Assembly (NCBI GenBank): GCA_019187495.1
Contig: JABAQN010000013.1
Span: 1 to 38,504, forward strand
DNA from: Steroidobacteraceae bacterium
Lineage (GTDB): Bacteria > Pseudomonadota > Gammaproteobacteria > Steroidobacterales > Steroidobacteraceae
DNA: 38,504 nucleotides
Direction of reading: 5' to 3'
How positions within the stretch are numbered: the stretch's first letter is position 1; the number at the start of each line of letters is the position of its first letter. Positions 24,811-34,977 of this stretch are shown piece after piece. The position numbers were made by a program, and so were the translations under genes. The notes under the pieces are model-generated. The model saw only the letters and a list, made by a program, of their open reading frames with translations. It made no database searches and was not told where the DNA came from.

Positions 24811-24977
24811 TGATCGATACCCCAGAAAGAGAAGCGAGAGTGGTTGAATGTGAGACGTGTTCCGCGAATTTCATCGCGGCGGCAAATTCTATAGAGTCCG
24901 CAGGTCATTTTAAACAGTGCGGCTCCGCCTGTCGGCCCCGCGGGGCTGTCGGAATCCGCCTACGAGACAGGCCGAAG
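24811..24977. promoter_or_regulatory. Divergent promoter region between the lipoprotein gene and pepQ
   Basis: This 167-base gap is more AT-rich than its surroundings around 24883-24917. It includes TATAGA (24890-24895), readable as a -10 on plus, and TAAAAT on minus (24907-24912). No convincing -35 elements or operator repeats are seen. The absence of genes suggests it carries the promoters of both flanking genes. Confidence 0.35.
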
Positions 24978-26303
24978 ATGCAAACCGAAGCGCTCGATGA
25001 GCTCTACCCCTCCCACCTCGCGTCGGTAAGCGCCGACACCGCGGCGGCCCTCGACAAGGAGGGCTATGACGGCCTGGTCCTGCACTCCGGCGGACTGCGG
25101 ATGGTCGAGTTCGACGACTACCCCTACCCGTTCAAGGCCCATGCGGCGTTCCGGCTCTGGGCTCCGCTCGACGGGACGCCTGATTGTTTCATCGTCATTC
25201 GGCCGGGGCGCAGGCCCAGGCTGCTGTTCAATTCTCCCGACGACTACTGGCACAAACCGACGCCGCTGCCGGACAGCTGGTGGACGGGGGCGTTCGACAT
25301 CGAGCCGATCCGCGACCGTGCCGGCGCGCGCGCGGGCATCCCGAAAGGCGGCCGCGTGGCCTTCATCGGCGATCCGGATGGCTTCGCCGATTGGGGCTTC
25401 GCGGCTGTCAATCCGGCGCCGCTCATCACGCGGCTGGATTTCGTGCGGGCGCGCAAGACGGCCTACGAGCTCGCGTGCCTGCGCGCCGCGAACCGGCTCG
25501 GCGCCCGCGCGCACGCGGCGGCCGCGCGGGCATTCGAGGCTCGCGAGAGCGAGTACGGCATCGCGCTCGCGTACATGGCATCGATCGCCGTCCGGGAGCA
25601 GGAGCTGCCCTACAACCCGATTGTCGCGCTGAATGCGGGCGGCGCAGTGCTGCACTACCAGGTGCTCGAGCGCCGGCCACCGGCCGAGCACCGCTCGCTG
25701 CTGATCGATGCCGGCGCCACCTTCGCCGGCTACGCGTCGGATATCACGCGCACCTATTCGTTCCGCGACCCGGATTTCGCGACCCTGGTCGGTCGCATGG
25801 ACGAAGTCCAGCAGGCGCTGTGCGCAGGCGTGCGCGCCGGAGTCGACTGGCGCGACCTGCATCTGACCGCGCACCGGCTGATCGCCGAATTGCTGCACGA
25901 TTCGGGCGTCATCACGCTCGATGCCGAAGCGGCCGTCGAGACCGGGCTCTCGGGCGTGTTCCTGCCGCACGGCCTCGGGCACCTCCTCGGCCTGCAGGTG
26001 CACGACGTCGGCGGCACGCTCGCCTCGCCCGAGGGCGGCGACATTCCACGCCCGCCCGGCCATCCGAGCCTGCGGCTCACCCGCGTGCTCGAGGAAGGCT
26101 ACGTCGTGACGATGGAGCCTGGCCTCTACTTCATCGACTCACTGCTCGCCGCGGCGAAGGCGGGGAGCCACGCGCGCCACATCGACTGGGCGCGCGTGGC
26201 GCAGTTCACGCCGTTTGGCGGCATCCGGATCGAGGACAATCTCGCCGTCACTGCCGCGGGCTGCGAGAACCTGACGCGCGAGGCCTTCAGGACCCTTTCC
26301 TGA
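24978..26303 (+). CDS. pepQ: Xaa-Pro dipeptidase PepQ (M24 metallopeptidase)
   Basis: This is a 441-residue cytosolic dipeptidase that hydrolyses Xaa-Pro dipeptides. The N-terminal domain (about 1-160) is typical of the PepQ branch, and the C-terminal pita-bread domain has all five dinuclear metal ligands: D244 and D255 (in [12 protein letters not shown]), H335 (HGLGH), E380 (TMEPGLYF) and E419 (GGIRIEDN). The length matches PepQ from enteric bacteria. The ATG at 24978 is chosen because [13 protein letters not shown] fits the family; the longer frame starts in unrelated sequence. The 3' end overlaps the convergent mscL gene by 17 bases. Confidence 0.93.
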   Translation: MQTEALDELYPSHLASVSADTAAALDKEGYDGLVLHSGGLRMVEFDDYPYPFKAHAAFRLWAPLDGTPDCFIVIRPGRRPRLLFNSPDDYWHKPTPLPDSWWTGAFDIEPIRDRAGARAGIPKGGRVAFIGDPDGFADWGFAAVNPAPLITRLDFVRARKTAYELACLRAANRLGARAHAAAARAFEARESEYGIALAYMASIAVREQELPYNPIVALNAGGAVLHYQVLERRPPAEHRSLLIDAGATFAGYASDITRTYSFRDPDFATLVGRMDEVQQALCAGVRAGVDWRDLHLTAHRLIAELLHDSGVITLDAEAAVETGLSGVFLPHGLGHLLGLQVHDVGGTLASPEGGDIPRPPGHPSLRLTRVLEEGYVVTMEPGLYFIDSLLAAAKAGSHARHIDWARVAQFTPFGGIRIEDNLAVTAAGCENLTREAFRTLS

Positions 26304-26682
26304 GCAGGTCGCGGATTTCCTCGAGCAGCGCCTCGCTGCGTGGCGGTGGCGGCGGCGGCGCGGCGGGATCGGGGCGCTTCAGCTTGTTGATGAGCTTGAT
26401 CGCCATGAACAGCGCGATCGCGATGATCAGGAAGTCGAAAATCGTCTGCAGGAAGGCGCCGTATTTCAGCACCACCGCCGAGCCGTCCGGCGCCGCGCCC
26501 AGCGTGACCGCGAGATCCGAGAAATTGACGCCGCCCACCGCCATGCCGATCGGCGGCATGATCACATCGCCGACCAGCGAGGATACGATCTTGCCGAAGG
26601 CCGCACCCACGACGACACCGACCGCGAGGTCGATGACGCTGCCCTTCATCGCAAATTCCTTGAACTCCGAGGCGAGACTCAT
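26287..26682 (-). CDS. mscL: Large-conductance mechanosensitive channel MscL
   Basis: MscL is a homopentameric inner-membrane channel that opens under membrane tension and releases solutes on hypo-osmotic shock. The 131-residue protein has the conserved N-terminal amphipathic helix and first transmembrane segment ([20 protein letters not shown]), the periplasmic loop and the second segment ([20 protein letters not shown]). A proline-rich linker (PAAPPPPPP) precedes the charged C-terminal helix. The ATG at 26682 is chosen because an AAGGAG lies six bases upstream and [10 protein letters not shown] is the usual start. Its tail overlaps pepQ by 17 bases. Confidence 0.95.
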   Translation of the reverse strand: MSLASEFKEFAMKGSVIDLAVGVVVGAAFGKIVSSLVGDVIMPPIGMAVGGVNFSDLAVTLGAAPDGSAVVLKYGAFLQTIFDFLIIAIALFMAIKLINKLKRPDPAAPPPPPPRSEALLEEIRDLLRKGS

Positions 26683-26751
26683 GAAGCACTCCTTTGTTGC
26701 CGGAGCCGGGAGCATACCGGCGCGCGGCCGCGAGCGTCAGCTGCCGTAACG

Positions 26752-26779
26752 AAAAAGCCCGGCAAATGCCGGGCTTTTT
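26752..26779. terminator. Intrinsic terminator of the ribosomal operon
   Basis: AAAAAGCCCGGC and GCCGGGCTTTTT are perfect 12-base arms around AAAT. On the minus strand this is a GC-rich stem followed by a run of T, 22 bases after the rplQ stop. The symmetric A and T runs also let it work on the plus strand, where it would stop read-through into the operon. Confidence 0.92.
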
Positions 26780-26801
26780 CCCTCGCCGCGGGTGAAAGAC
26801 C

Positions 26802-27317
26802 CTAGGCTTTTTTCTTTTTCGCGGCCTTCTTCTTCGGCGCCGGCTCGGCCTCCGCCGCCTTCTTCGTCGCTGTCTTCTTCGGCGCGGCCGCTTTCTTCTT
26901 CGCCGCCTTCGCCTTCTTCGGCGCGGTCTCGTCCGCCGCCGGAGCCGCCGCCACCTCGGCCGGGCCGTCGACGAGTTGCATCAGCGCCATCGGCGCCGAG
27001 TCCCCCGGACGCGGCATCATGTGCAGGATGCGGGTATAGCCGCCCGGGCGCGCCTTGAAGCGCGGGCCGAGGTCCGAAAACAGCTTGTCGACCACCGCGG
27101 CGTCGCGCAGCCGCGAGAACGCGAGGCGACGGTTCGCGTCCGAGTCGCTCTTCGCGAGCGTGATCAGCGGCTCGACGACACGGCGCAATTCCTTCGCCTT
27201 CGGGAGCGTGGTGCGGATGGTTTCGTGCCGCAGCAGCGACACGCTCATGTTGCGCAACATCGCATGACGATGCGAACTGTTGCGCGACAGCTGCCGCCCG
27301 GAAAGGTTGTGACGCAT
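26802..27317 (-). CDS. rplQ: 50S ribosomal protein L17 with a long basic tail
   Basis: L17 is a primary binder of 23S rRNA near the exit-tunnel side. The protein starts [20 protein letters not shown] and the conserved core (about residues 1-120) includes [22 protein letters not shown]. It is 171 residues, against about 127 in E. coli. The extra ~45 residues are nearly all Ala, Lys and Pro ([20 protein letters not shown]) and resemble a histone-H1-like tail. The gene lies 21 bases after rpoA and is the last of the operon, just before the strong terminator. Confidence 0.96.
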   Translation of the reverse strand: MRHNLSGRQLSRNSSHRHAMLRNMSVSLLRHETIRTTLPKAKELRRVVEPLITLAKSDSDANRRLAFSRLRDAAVVDKLFSDLGPRFKARPGGYTRILHMMPRPGDSAPMALMQLVDGPAEVAAAPAADETAPKKAKAAKKKAAAPKKTATKKAAEAEPAPKKKAAKKKKA

Positions 27318-27338
27318 GGACTTCTCTTCTTTCGACTC

Positions 27339-28346
27339 TTACAGCGTGATGCCGCGCTCTTCGTCGTGCTTCAGGCCGGTCGGCGGCCAGCCGTCGATCC
27401 GCATGCCGAGCATCAGGCCGTGGCTCTGCAGCACTTCCTTGATCTCGGTGAGCGACTTCTTGCCGAGGTTCGGCGTGCGCAGCAGCTCGACCTCGGTGCG
27501 CTGCACGAGGTCGCCGATGTAGTGGATGTTCTCCGCCTTCAGGCAGTTCGCGCTGCGCACGGTGAGCTCGAGCTCGTCGACCGGACGCATCAGGATCGGG
27601 TCGAACTGCATCTCGGAGACCTTCGAGGAGGCCTCTTCCTCACCCTGCAGGTCGACGAACACCGACAGCTGGTCCTTGAGGATGCTGCCGGCGCGACGGA
27701 TCGCCTCTTCCGCGTCGATCGTGCCGTTGGTCTCGATGTCGAGCACCAGCTTGTCGAGGTCGGTACGCTGCTCGACGCGCGCCGCATCGACCGAATAGGT
27801 CACGCGACGGATCGGGCTGAACGACGCATCGAGCTGCAGCCGGCCGATCGGGCGCGACTGCTCCTCGAACGCCGCGCGCTGCACCGCCGGACGGTAGCCG
27901 CGCCCGCGCTCCACACGCAACGTCATCGTCAGCTCGCCCGCCTTGGTCAGGTTCGCGATCACGATGTCGGGGTTCACGACTTCGATGTCGTGGTCGGCCT
28001 GGATGTCACCGGCCGTGACCGGGCCCGGGCCCTTCTTCGACAGGCGCAGCTCGGCGCTGTCGCGCGTGTGCATGCGCAGCGCAACCTGTTTCAGGTTGAG
28101 CAGGATGTCGACGACGTCTTCCTGCACGCCCTCGATGCTCGTGTACTCGTGCAGCACGCCGTCGATTTCAGCTTCCGTGATCGCCGCACCCGGCATCGAC
28201 GACAGCAGCACGCGCCGCAGCGCGTTGCCGAGCGTATGGCCGAAGCCGCGCTCGAACGGCTCGATCACGACGCGCGCCTGGCGGGGCGCGATCGGCTGGA
28301 CCTTGACGACCCGCGGCTTCAGAAACTCGTTGACCGTTCCTTGCAT
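27339..28346 (-). CDS. rpoA: RNA polymerase alpha subunit
   Basis: The alpha subunit nucleates RNA polymerase assembly and reads UP elements and activators. The 335-residue protein has the N-terminal dimerisation domain ([23 protein letters not shown]) and the C-terminal domain ([43 protein letters not shown]), whose R-x-x-N-C-L segment contacts DNA. The ATG at 28346 matches the [12 protein letters not shown] start of the family, with AAAGGTGG five bases upstream. It lies between rpsD and rplQ, the conserved alpha-operon order, so its expression is tied to ribosomal proteins. Confidence 0.98.
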   Translation of the reverse strand: MQGTVNEFLKPRVVKVQPIAPRQARVVIEPFERGFGHTLGNALRRVLLSSMPGAAITEAEIDGVLHEYTSIEGVQEDVVDILLNLKQVALRMHTRDSAELRLSKKGPGPVTAGDIQADHDIEVVNPDIVIANLTKAGELTMTLRVERGRGYRPAVQRAAFEEQSRPIGRLQLDASFSPIRRVTYSVDAARVEQRTDLDKLVLDIETNGTIDAEEAIRRAGSILKDQLSVFVDLQGEEEASSKVSEMQFDPILMRPVDELELTVRSANCLKAENIHYIGDLVQRTEVELLRTPNLGKKSLTEIKEVLQSHGLMLGMRIDGWPPTGLKHDEERGITL

Positions 28347-28357
28347 GACAACCACCT

Positions 28358-28981
28358 TTACTTCGAGTAGAGCTCGACAACGAGGTTTTCGTTGATGTCA
28401 GGGAGCACGTCCTCGCGGCCGGGGACGGACTTGAACACGCCCTTCATCTCCTTGTCGTTGACCTCGACCCATTCCGGCAGACCGACCTGGGCGGCGATCT
28501 GCATCGCATTCTGGATACGCAGCTGCTTGCGCGCCTTCTCGCGCACCTGCACGACGTCGCCCGGCTTGACCTGGTACGAGGCGATCGTGACCGCCTCGCC
28601 GTTGACGTCGAGCCCCTTGTGGGCGACCAGCTGGCGCGCCTCGGCGCGCGTCGCCGCGAATCCCATCCGGTACACGACGTTGTCGAGCCGGCATTCGAGC
28701 AGCTTCAGCAGGTTCTCGCCGGTGGCGCCCTTCCGGCTGGCAGCCTCCACGTAATAGTTCGAGAACTGCCGCTCGAGCACGCCGTACATGCGGCGCAGCT
28801 TCTGCTTCTCGCGCAGCTGCGTGCCGTAGTCCGAGAGGCGCTGGCGCCGCTCGCTCTTCACGCCGCCGGGCGGCACCGTGAACTTGCACTTGTTCTCGAG
28901 CGGCTTGACGCCGCTCTTCAGGAAGAGGTCGGTGCCCTCGCGACGGGCGAGCTTGCACTTCGGGCCTGTGTAACGTGCCAT
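28358..28981 (-). CDS. rpsD: 30S ribosomal protein S4
   Basis: S4 starts 30S assembly by binding the 5' domain of 16S rRNA. In enterobacteria it also represses the alpha operon by binding its leader. The 207 residues have the family start [16 protein letters not shown], the central helical part ([21 protein letters not shown]) and the S4 RNA-binding domain ([26 protein letters not shown]). No zinc-type cysteine cluster is present. It lies 20 bases after rpsK and 11 bases before rpoA. Confidence 0.98.
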   Translation of the reverse strand: MARYTGPKCKLARREGTDLFLKSGVKPLENKCKFTVPPGGVKSERRQRLSDYGTQLREKQKLRRMYGVLERQFSNYYVEAASRKGATGENLLKLLECRLDNVVYRMGFAATRAEARQLVAHKGLDVNGEAVTIASYQVKPGDVVQVREKARKQLRIQNAMQIAAQVGLPEWVEVNDKEMKGVFKSVPGREDVLPDINENLVVELYSK

Positions 28982-29001
28982 GTATCGTTAACCTCTGCGC
29001 G

Positions 29002-29409
29002 TCAGACGCGACGCTTCTTCGGCGGGCGGCAGCCGTTGTGCGGTATCGGCGTCACGTCCGCGATGCTGGTGATCTTGAGGCCGCAGGCGTTCAGCGCACG
29101 CACCGCGGATTCGCGGCCGGGGCCCGGCCCGCCGACACGCACTTCGACGTTTTTCACGCCGTGTTCCTGCGCCGCAACGCCCGCCTTCTCGGCGGCCACC
29201 TGGGCTGCGAACGGCGTGCTCTTGCGCGAGCCGCGAAAACCGCAGCCACCGGAGGTCGCCCACGAGAGCGTGTTGCCCTGGCGGTCGGTGATCGTGATGA
29301 TCGTGTTGTTGAACGAGGCGTGCACGTGCGCGATGCCGTCCAGCACGTTCTTGCGTGCCTTCTTCGGCTTCTTCGCGGCGGCCGCCGTCTGCTGCTTCGT
29401 TTCAGCCAT
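29002..29409 (-). CDS. rpsK: 30S ribosomal protein S11
   Basis: S11 lies on the 30S platform by the mRNA exit site and contacts 16S helix 45 and S21. The 135-residue protein has the conserved [18 protein letters not shown] and [17 protein letters not shown] segments, and a C-terminus [12 protein letters not shown] short Lys/Ala-rich N-terminal extension ([14 protein letters not shown]) makes it six residues longer than in E. coli. It follows rpsM by three bases and precedes rpsD. Confidence 0.98.
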   Translation of the reverse strand: MAETKQQTAAAAKKPKKARKNVLDGIAHVHASFNNTIITITDRQGNTLSWATSGGCGFRGSRKSTPFAAQVAAEKAGVAAQEHGVKNVEVRVGGPGPGRESAVRALNACGLKITSIADVTPIPHNGCRPPKKRRV

Positions 29410-29412
29410 GTC

Positions 29413-29793
29413 TTATGCCTTGCCCGGAGGTGCGTTCAGCTTGACCGCCTGCTTGCGCGGGCCCTTGCGCGTGCGCGCGTTCGTGCGCGTGCGCTGGCCG
29501 CGGACCGGCAGGCCCTTGCGATGACGGAAGCCGCGGTGGGAACCGAGGTCCATCAGGCGCTTGATGTTCATCGAGACTTCGCGCCGCAGGTCACCCTCGA
29601 CAGGCGCCTTGGCGATCGCCGAGCGGATCGCGTTGATCTCCGCCTCGGTGAGGTCCTTGACCCGGGTGGACGGATCCACGCCCGCGGCCTCGCAGACCGC
29701 GCGCGAACGCGAGCGTCCCATGCCGTAGATGTGCGTGAGCCCGATCCACACGTGCTTGTTCATCGGGATGTTGATGCCGGCAATACGTGCCAT
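29413..29793 (-). CDS. rpsM: 30S ribosomal protein S13
   Basis: S13 lies in the 30S head, bridging to the 50S (B1b) and contacting P-site tRNA with its basic tail. The 126-residue protein begins [19 protein letters not shown] and carries [19 protein letters not shown]. It ends in a basic tail longer than in E. coli ([21 protein letters not shown]). The ATG at 29793 is chosen by homology; the longer frame runs into rpmJ. It is four bases after the rpmJ stop. Confidence 0.97.
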   Translation of the reverse strand: MARIAGINIPMNKHVWIGLTHIYGMGRSRSRAVCEAAGVDPSTRVKDLTEAEINAIRSAIAKAPVEGDLRREVSMNIKRLMDLGSHRGFRHRKGLPVRGQRTRTNARTRKGPRKQAVKLNAPPGKA

Positions 29794-29797
29794 GTGC

Positions 29798-29911
29798 TTA
29801 CCCTTGCCGCTGCTTGTGGCGGACATCCGAGCAGATGATGTAGACGACGCCGCGACGCCGCACCACCTTGCAGTTCTTGCAAATCTTCCTGACCGAAGGT
29901 CTGACTTTCAT
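29798..29911 (-). CDS. rpmJ: 50S ribosomal protein L36
   Basis: This is a 37-residue ribosomal protein with the start [20 protein letters not shown] and the end RHKQRQG. C11, C14, C27 and H32 form the zinc site of the C+ form, so this is the zinc-dependent L36. It stabilises domain structure of 23S rRNA. It lies three bases after secY and four bases before rpsM, its standard place. It is short enough to be missed by length-filtered gene finding. Confidence 0.95.
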   Translation of the reverse strand: MKVRPSVRKICKNCKVVRRRGVVYIICSDVRHKQRQG

Positions 29912-29914
29912 GAC

Positions 29915-31267
29915 TTAACCCTGGGGCGCGCCGCCGCGCCCGTAGCCCAACAGGTTCGCCTTCTTCAGAAGGCCCGGATAGTGGTGCGACATCATGTGCG
30001 CCTGCAGCTGCGCGATGAAGTCCATGACCACGACCACGACGATCAGCAGCGAGGTGCCGCCGAACTGGAACGGCACGCCCTGCGACGAGATCAGGATCTC
30101 GGGCAGCAGGCACACGCCGGTGACGTAGAGCGCGCCCCACAGCGTGAGCCGCGTCAGCACCTTGTCGATATAGTCGCCGGTTTGCTGGCCGGGACGGATG
30201 CCGGGCACGAACGCGCCCTGCTTCTTCAGGTTGTCGGCGGTGTCACGCGCGTTGAACACCAGCGCCGTGTAGAAGAAGCAGAAGAAAAGGATCAGGCCCG
30301 CGTACAGCACGAGGTGCAGCGGCTGGCCGTAGCCGAGCGCCGCCGCCACCCGCTGCAGCACCGACGCGGCTGCCGAGGTCCCGGTACCGGCGAAGCTCGC
30401 GACGGTCGCCGGGAAGAGCAGCAGGCTCGAGGCGAAGATCGGCGGGATCACGCCCGACATGTTCAGCTTGAACGGCAGGTGCGTGCTCTGGCCGGCGTAC
30501 ATCCGCCGCCCGACCTGACGCTTGGCGTAATTCACCGTGATGCGACGCTGCGCGCGCTCGACATACACGCAGAATGCGGTGACACCGACGATCAGGATCA
30601 CGAGCAGCAACGCGAACGGGCCGGACATTTCGCCGGTGTTGACGGCTTCGACGGTCCGGCCGACCGCACCGGGCAGCCCCGCGACGATGCCGGCGAGGAT
30701 CAGCATCGAAATGCCGTTGCCGACGCCGCGCTCGGTCATCTGCTCACCGAGCCACATCAGGAACATCGTGCCCGTGGTCATCGTCACGGTCGCCGTGAAC
30801 AGGAACTGCCAGCCGCCGCCACCGAGCGCCATGCCGCCGTTCTGCAGCGCCATCGCGGCGGCGAACGACTGCACGGCACCGAGCGCCAGCGTGCCGTAGC
30901 GCGTGATCTGCGAGAGGCGACGGCGACCCGATTCGCCTTCCTTCCTGATCTCGACGAACGACGGCAGCACCATCGACATCATCTGCACGATGATCGATGC
31001 CGAGATGTACGGCATCACGCCCATCGCGAAAATCGACAGGCGCTCGAGCGCGCCGCCCGAGAACATGTTGACGATGCCGAGGATCGTGCTCGACTGGTCG
31101 TCGAAGAAGCGCGCGACCGCGCCCGGGTCGATCCCCGGGACCGGGATGAAGGTCCCGATGCGGTACACGATCAGTGCACCGACCAGGAACAGCACGCGAC
31201 TGCGGATCTCGCCCACGCGGGCCGCATCGCCGAGCATCGCCGTCGGATTGCTGGTCGCGGTCGGCAC
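29915..31267 (-). CDS. secY: Preprotein translocase subunit SecY
   Basis: SecY is the channel of the SecYEG translocase in the inner membrane, for exported and membrane proteins. The 450-residue protein has about ten transmembrane segments, the plug region near [16 protein letters not shown], the cytosolic loop [16 protein letters not shown] and a C-terminal cytosolic tail. The start is the GTG at 31267, with GAGG seven bases upstream inside the end of rplO; an in-frame ATG at 31237 would give a shorter N-terminus. It follows rplO by two bases. Its activity underlies export of the several signal-peptide proteins in this window. Confidence 0.97.
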   Translation of the reverse strand: MPTATSNPTAMLGDAARVGEIRSRVLFLVGALIVYRIGTFIPVPGIDPGAVARFFDDQSSTILGIVNMFSGGALERLSIFAMGVMPYISASIIVQMMSMVLPSFVEIRKEGESGRRRLSQITRYGTLALGAVQSFAAAMALQNGGMALGGGGWQFLFTATVTMTTGTMFLMWLGEQMTERGVGNGISMLILAGIVAGLPGAVGRTVEAVNTGEMSGPFALLLVILIVGVTAFCVYVERAQRRITVNYAKRQVGRRMYAGQSTHLPFKLNMSGVIPPIFASSLLLFPATVASFAGTGTSAAASVLQRVAAALGYGQPLHLVLYAGLILFFCFFYTALVFNARDTADNLKKQGAFVPGIRPGQQTGDYIDKVLTRLTLWGALYVTGVCLLPEILISSQGVPFQFGGTSLLIVVVVVMDFIAQLQAHMMSHHYPGLLKKANLLGYGRGGAPQG

Positions 31268-31269
31268 GC

Positions 31270-31704
31270 TTACGCCTCGAACTTCCCGCCGGCGGCTTCG
31301 ATCGCGGCCCGTGCGCCCTTGGTGGCGCCGACGCCCTTCAGCGTCACGGCCCGCTTGATCTCGCCCGACAGCACGACTTTCGCCTGTTCGGCGAATTCAG
31401 GAATGACGTTCGCCTGCTTGAGCGCCGCGAGATCGATCACCGCGGCAGCGACCTTCGCGAGCTCGGACAGCCGCACCTCGGCGCGGGTGGCCTTGATCTT
31501 CGAGCGAAAGCCCACCTTCGGCAGCCGGCGCTGCAGCGGCATCTGGCCGCCCTCGAAACCGACCTTGTGGTAGCCGCCCTTGCGCGCGCGCTGGCCCTTG
31601 ACGCCGCGACCGCAGGTCTTGCCCTGGCCGGCCGAAGCGCCGCGACCGACGCGCAGGCGCGGCCGCCGTGCCCCGGGGGCGGGCTTGAGTGTGTTGAGTC
31701 GCAT
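31270..31704 (-). CDS. rplO: 50S ribosomal protein L15
   Basis: L15 is a late-stage 50S assembly protein whose long N-terminal arm snakes into 23S rRNA. The 144 residues match the normal length. The arm is glycine/arginine-rich ([19 protein letters not shown]) and the globular domain ends [20 protein letters not shown]. The ATG at 31704 shares its A with the rpmD stop (TGATG), an arrangement that favours coupled translation. SecY follows two bases later. Confidence 0.97.
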   Translation of the reverse strand: MRLNTLKPAPGARRPRLRVGRGASAGQGKTCGRGVKGQRARKGGYHKVGFEGGQMPLQRRLPKVGFRSKIKATRAEVRLSELAKVAAAVIDLAALKQANVIPEFAEQAKVVLSGEIKRAVTLKGVGATKGARAAIEAAGGKFEA

Positions 31705-31898
31705 CAGGCGTTCTCCACTTTCACGAGATGCCGCGCGGCGCGGATCATGCCGCGATTCTCCGCGGTGTCGGCGACCGTCACGGACTGGTGCCGGCGGCGC
31801 AGGCCGAGGCCCCGCACCGACGCGGCGATCGATTTCAGCTGGCCGGCCACGCTCTTCTCGAGCGTGACCCGCATTGCGCCCTTCGTGTTCGCGTTCAT
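31704..31898 (-). CDS. rpmD: 50S ribosomal protein L30
   Basis: This is a 64-residue L30 of the small bacterial type. The core [26 protein letters not shown] is followed by the [16 protein letters not shown] end. It contacts 23S rRNA domain II and 5S-proximal regions. The ATG at 31898 is two bases after the rpsE stop; an in-frame ATG eight codons later would also be possible. The 3' end overlaps rplO in TGATG form. Confidence 0.95.
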   Translation of the reverse strand: MNANTKGAMRVTLEKSVAGQLKSIAASVRGLGLRRRHQSVTVADTAENRGMIRAARHLVKVENA

Positions 31899-31900
31899 GT

Positions 31901-32422
31901 TCAGGCTCCGAGCAGCTCTTCGACGCTCTTGCCGCGCTTGGCGGCGAAGTCGTCGGGCGAGCGCACCGCGCCGAGCGCCTTGATCGTCGCGCGCACGACG
32001 TTGATCGGGTTGCGCGATCCGTAGCTCTTCGCCAGCACGTTCCTGATCCCTGCGCATTCGAGCACGGCACGCATGCCGCCGCCCGCGATGACGCCGGTAC
32101 CGTCGGAAGCGGGCTGCATCAGCACGGTGGTCGCGCCGTGCATGCCCTTCACGGTGTAGTGCAGCGTGTCGCCCCGCAGGCTCACGTTGACCATGTTCTT
32201 GCGCGCCTGCGCCATCGCCTTCGAGATGGCCACCGGCACTTCGCGCGCCTTGCCGAAGCCGAAACCGACGCGCCCGGCGCCGTCGCCGACCACCGTCAGC
32301 GCGGTGAAGCCGAACTGCCGGCCGCCCTTGACGACCTTGGCGGTGCGGTTGACGGCCACCAGCTTCTCGAGGAACTCGTCGGCCGGCTGCTGCTTGTCCC
32401 GTCCGCCCATTCGTCCGCCCAT
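31901..32422 (-). CDS. rpsE: 30S ribosomal protein S5
   Basis: S5 lies at the mRNA entry site and contributes to decoding accuracy; spectinomycin resistance maps to its loop. The 173-residue protein has the dsRBD-like domain ([27 protein letters not shown]) and the S5 C-terminal domain ([19 protein letters not shown]). I use the ATG at 32422, with GGAAAG seven bases upstream. A GTG at 32437 also has GGAG seven bases upstream and would add five residues, so the exact start is open. The N-terminus is arginine/glycine-rich. Confidence 0.96.
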   Translation of the reverse strand: MGGRMGGRDKQQPADEFLEKLVAVNRTAKVVKGGRQFGFTALTVVGDGAGRVGFGFGKAREVPVAISKAMAQARKNMVNVSLRGDTLHYTVKGMHGATTVLMQPASDGTGVIAGGGMRAVLECAGIRNVLAKSYGSRNPINVVRATIKALGAVRSPDDFAAKRGKSVEELLGA

Positions 32423-32438
32423 GCGTGATCTTTCCACG

Positions 32439-32798
32439 TCAGAACTCCAGGCCCGCTTCGCGCGCGGCGTCGGCCAGCGCCTTCACGCGGCCGTGATACT
32501 GAAAACCGGACCGGTCGAACGCGACCCGCGTGATGCCGGCGGCCTTCGCGCGCTCGGCGATCGCGCGGCCGACGGCCTTCGCGGCCTCGACGTTGCCCGT
32601 GCCCTCGAGACCCTTCGCGACCGCTTCCTGCACGGTCGAGGCGGCGGCGAGCACCTTGCCGCCCGACGCGTCGAACAGCTGCGCGTACATGTGGCGCGGC
32701 GTGCGATGCACCGTGAGCCGGGCCATGCCGAGCTCGCGGATCTTCGCGCGGGTCTTCACTGCGCGGCGCTGGCGCCGCTCCTTTTTCGTAATGTTCAT
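32439..32798 (-). CDS. rplR: 50S ribosomal protein L18
   Basis: L18 binds 5S rRNA and brings it to the central protuberance together with L5 and L25. The 119 residues include the basic N-terminal arm ([19 protein letters not shown]), [16 protein letters not shown] and the terminal [27 protein letters not shown]. The length is normal. It follows rplF by 11 bases and precedes rpsE by 16 (measured to the 32422 start). Confidence 0.97.
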   Translation of the reverse strand: MNITKKERRQRRAVKTRAKIRELGMARLTVHRTPRHMYAQLFDASGGKVLAAASTVQEAVAKGLEGTGNVEAAKAVGRAIAERAKAAGITRVAFDRSGFQYHGRVKALADAAREAGLEF

Positions 32799-32809
32799 CG
32801 CCGCACCTG

Positions 32810-33337
32810 CTACTTCTTCTTGCCTTCCTTCAGCACGATGCGCTCGTCCGTGTAGCGCACGCCCTTGCCCTTGTAGGGCTCGGGAGGACGGATCCGGCGG
32901 ATGTTGGCGGCCACCTGGCCGACCTGCTGCCGGTCCGTGCCCTTCACGAGGATCTCGGTCTGGCTCGGCGCCTCGATCGTGATGCCCTCGGGGATCGGGA
33001 AATTCACCGCATGCGAGAAACCGAGCGTCAGGTTCAGGCTCTTGCCCTGCACCGCGGCGCGAAAGCCGACGCCGACGAGTTCGAGCTTCTTCTCGTAACC
33101 CTTCGAGACGCCCTGCACCATGTTCGCGAGGTGCGCACGGGTCGAACCCGCGTGCACGCGCGCGGGCGCATCGGCGAACTTCACCGCCAGCGCCTTGTCC
33201 TGCTGCTCCACGCGCACGCCGTGCGCGAGCGGCAGCGTCAGCGATCCCTTCGCGCCCTTCACGGTGACGGCCTGCGCGCCGATCTGGGCGGTCACGCCCT
33301 GCGGCAGCGGCACGGAACGATTGGCAACTCTCGACAT
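32810..33337 (-). CDS. rplF: 50S ribosomal protein L6
   Basis: L6 contacts the sarcin-ricin loop region of 23S rRNA and is needed for late 50S assembly. The 175-residue protein has the two repeated beta domains: [23 protein letters not shown] and [22 protein letters not shown]. It ends in the conserved [19 protein letters not shown] with a KEGKKK tail. The ATG at 33337 follows a GGAGAGGGAA stretch and matches the family start [12 protein letters not shown]. Confidence 0.97.
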   Translation of the reverse strand: MSRVANRSVPLPQGVTAQIGAQAVTVKGAKGSLTLPLAHGVRVEQQDKALAVKFADAPARVHAGSTRAHLANMVQGVSKGYEKKLELVGVGFRAAVQGKSLNLTLGFSHAVNFPIPEGITIEAPSQTEILVKGTDRQQVGQVAANIRRIRPPEPYKGKGVRYTDERIVLKEGKKK

Positions 33338-33350
33338 GATTCCCTCTCCG

Positions 33351-33746
33351 TCAGGCGACGATGCAGAGCACTTCGCCACCCTGTCCGCTGGCACGCGCCT
33401 CGCGATCGGTCATCACGCCCTTCGGCGTCGAGACGATCACGGTACCGAGCCCGCCCAGCACCTTCGGCAGCTCGTTCTTGCCGCGGTAAATGCGCAGCCC
33501 GGGGCGGCTCACCCGCTCGAGCCGGTCGATGACCGGGCGGCCTTCGTAATACTTCAGTTCGATCGTCAGCGTCGCCTTGCCGGAATCCTCCGCCACGCGA
33601 AAATCGCTGACGTAGCCTTCATCCTTCAGCACCTTGACGATCGCGGTCTTGACGCGCGAATTCGCGAGCGACACTTCCGTCTTGCGGGCGGACTGCGCAT
33701 TCCTGATGCGCGTCAGCAGGTCGGCGATGGGGTCAGTCATGCTCAT
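33351..33746 (-). CDS. rpsH: 30S ribosomal protein S8
   Basis: S8 binds helix 21 of 16S rRNA and, in enterobacteria, represses the spc operon by binding near the rplE start. The 131-residue protein begins [18 protein letters not shown] and ends in [26 protein letters not shown]. The first ATG (33746) is chosen because AAGGAG lies eight bases upstream; the second ATG two codons on is too far from it. I did not attempt to identify the S8 mRNA target. Confidence 0.97.
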   Translation of the reverse strand: MSMTDPIADLLTRIRNAQSARKTEVSLANSRVKTAIVKVLKDEGYVSDFRVAEDSGKATLTIELKYYEGRPVIDRLERVSRPGLRIYRGKNELPKVLGGLGTVIVSTPKGVMTDREARASGQGGEVLCIVA

Positions 33747-33758
33747 GCCGTGCGCTCC

Positions 33759-34064
33759 TTACCAGCTCGCCTTGCCGAGGCCCGGGATCTCGCCGCGATT
33801 CGCGACCTCGCGGACCTTGACGCGCGCGAGCCCGAACTTGCGGTACACGCCGCGCGAACGCCCCGTGATCGCGCAGCGGTTGCGGGCGCGCGACGCGCTC
33901 GCGTCACGCGGCTGCGCCTGCAGCTTCGCCTGCGCCTCGGCCCGCGCTTCCGGCGAGGACTTCGGGCTGCGGATGATCTCCTTCAGCGCCGCACGCTTCG
34001 CCGCGTACTTCTGCACGGTCCGCGCGCGCCGCTTCTCGCGTTCCACCATGTTGGTCTTGGCCAT
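33759..34064 (-). CDS. rpsN: 30S ribosomal protein S14, zinc-free form
   Basis: S14 is a 30S head protein. This 101-residue version is the long C- type without zinc cysteines. It starts [20 protein letters not shown] and ends [20 protein letters not shown] plus a short tail with [11 protein letters not shown]. Only one cysteine (in [11 protein letters not shown]) is present, unlike the C-x-x-C zinc form. It sits between rplE and rpsH as normal. Confidence 0.97.
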   Translation of the reverse strand: MAKTNMVEREKRRARTVQKYAAKRAALKEIIRSPKSSPEARAEAQAKLQAQPRDASASRARNRCAITGRSRGVYRKFGLARVKVREVANRGEIPGLGKASW

Positions 34065-34079
34065 TGCCGTCTCTCTCGT

Positions 34080-34619
34080 TTACTTGCGGAACGGGAAGTT
34101 GAAGGCGTCGAGCAATGCCTTGCCCGCCTTGTTGTCCTTCGCCGTCGTCGTGATCGTGATGTCCATGCCCCGCAGCTGGTCGATCTGGTCGTACTGGATC
34201 TCGGGGAAAATGATCTGCTCCCTGACGCCGAGCGTGTAGTTGCCGCGGCCGTCGAACGACCGCGACGGCACGCCGCGGAAGTCGCGGATGCGCGGCATCG
34301 CGATGCTGATCAGGCGGTCGAGGAACTCGTACATGCGTGCGCCGCGCAGCGTCACCTTGCAGCCGATCGCGAGGTTCTCGCGCACCTTGAACGACGCGAC
34401 CGACTTCTTCGCGTTGCAGAGCACCGGCTTCTGGCCGGTGATCTTCGTCAGGTCGGCGACCGCCGCGTCCATGACCTTGCGGTCCGCGACGGCTTCGCCC
34501 ACGCCCATGTTGACCGTGATCTTGACGATCTTCGGCACCTGCATCGTGTTCGCGACGCCGAGCTCGCGCTGCAGCTGCGGCACGATCGTGTTGCGGTAAA
34601 TTTCCTGTAGCCTGGCCAT
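34080..34619 (-). CDS. rplE: 50S ribosomal protein L5
   Basis: L5 binds 5S rRNA and contacts P-site tRNA and S13. The 179-residue protein equals the E. coli length. It has the start [20 protein letters not shown], the conserved [19 protein letters not shown] and the end [27 protein letters not shown]. The ATG at 34619 is chosen by homology over a frame running back into rplX. The rplE start region would be the usual site for S8 control of the spc operon. Confidence 0.97.
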   Translation of the reverse strand: MARLQEIYRNTIVPQLQRELGVANTMQVPKIVKITVNMGVGEAVADRKVMDAAVADLTKITGQKPVLCNAKKSVASFKVRENLAIGCKVTLRGARMYEFLDRLISIAMPRIRDFRGVPSRSFDGRGNYTLGVREQIIFPEIQYDQIDQLRGMDITITTTAKDNKAGKALLDAFNFPFRK

Positions 34620-34641
34620 GTGCCCTACCGTTGCCGACGCC

Positions 34642-34965
34642 TCAGGCGTCGATCTGTTCGCCGTTCGATTTGAAGACACGCACCTTGCGGCCGTCCGCGA
34701 GGCGCTTGAAGCCGATCCGGTCGCCCTTCTTCGCTGCCGGGTTCCAGATCGCGACCTTCGAGGCGGGCAGCGGCGCCTCGCGCTCGACGATGCCGCCCGG
34801 CTGCGGGCCGGCCGCGGAATTGCGCGGCTTCTGGTGCTTCTTCACCATGTTCACACCCTCGACGACGACGTTGCCGCCGTCGAGCACCTTGACGATCGCG
34901 CCGCGCCGGCCCTTGTCCTTGCCGGACAGCACGACCACGTGGTCCTTGAGTCGAATCTTGCTCAC
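34642..34965 (-). CDS. rplX: 50S ribosomal protein L24
   Basis: L24 is an early assembly initiator that binds 23S domain I. The KOW motif is in [22 protein letters not shown], followed by [21 protein letters not shown] and the end [23 protein letters not shown] place the start at the GTG at 34965 ([12 protein letters not shown]), since GAGGAG lies eight bases upstream and it aligns with the family start. A GTG at 34974 lies too close to that sequence. The length is then 107 residues. Confidence 0.94.
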   Translation of the reverse strand: MSKIRLKDHVVVLSGKDKGRRGAIVKVLDGGNVVVEGVNMVKKHQKPRNSAAGPQPGGIVEREAPLPASKVAIWNPAAKKGDRIGFKRLADGRKVRVFKSNGEQIDA

Positions 34966-34977
34966 CGCTTGCACTCC

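Noticed and set aside
24458..24847. Plus-strand alanine-rich frame over the lipoprotein gene
   Set aside because: It is the antisense reading of the Ala-coding repeat; the minus-strand frame has a perfect lipoprotein signal.
29729..31573. A 614-codon plus-strand frame opposite secY and rplO
   Set aside because: It is a mirror of highly conserved secY/rplO codons; its composition is His/Arg-rich and no domain is seen.
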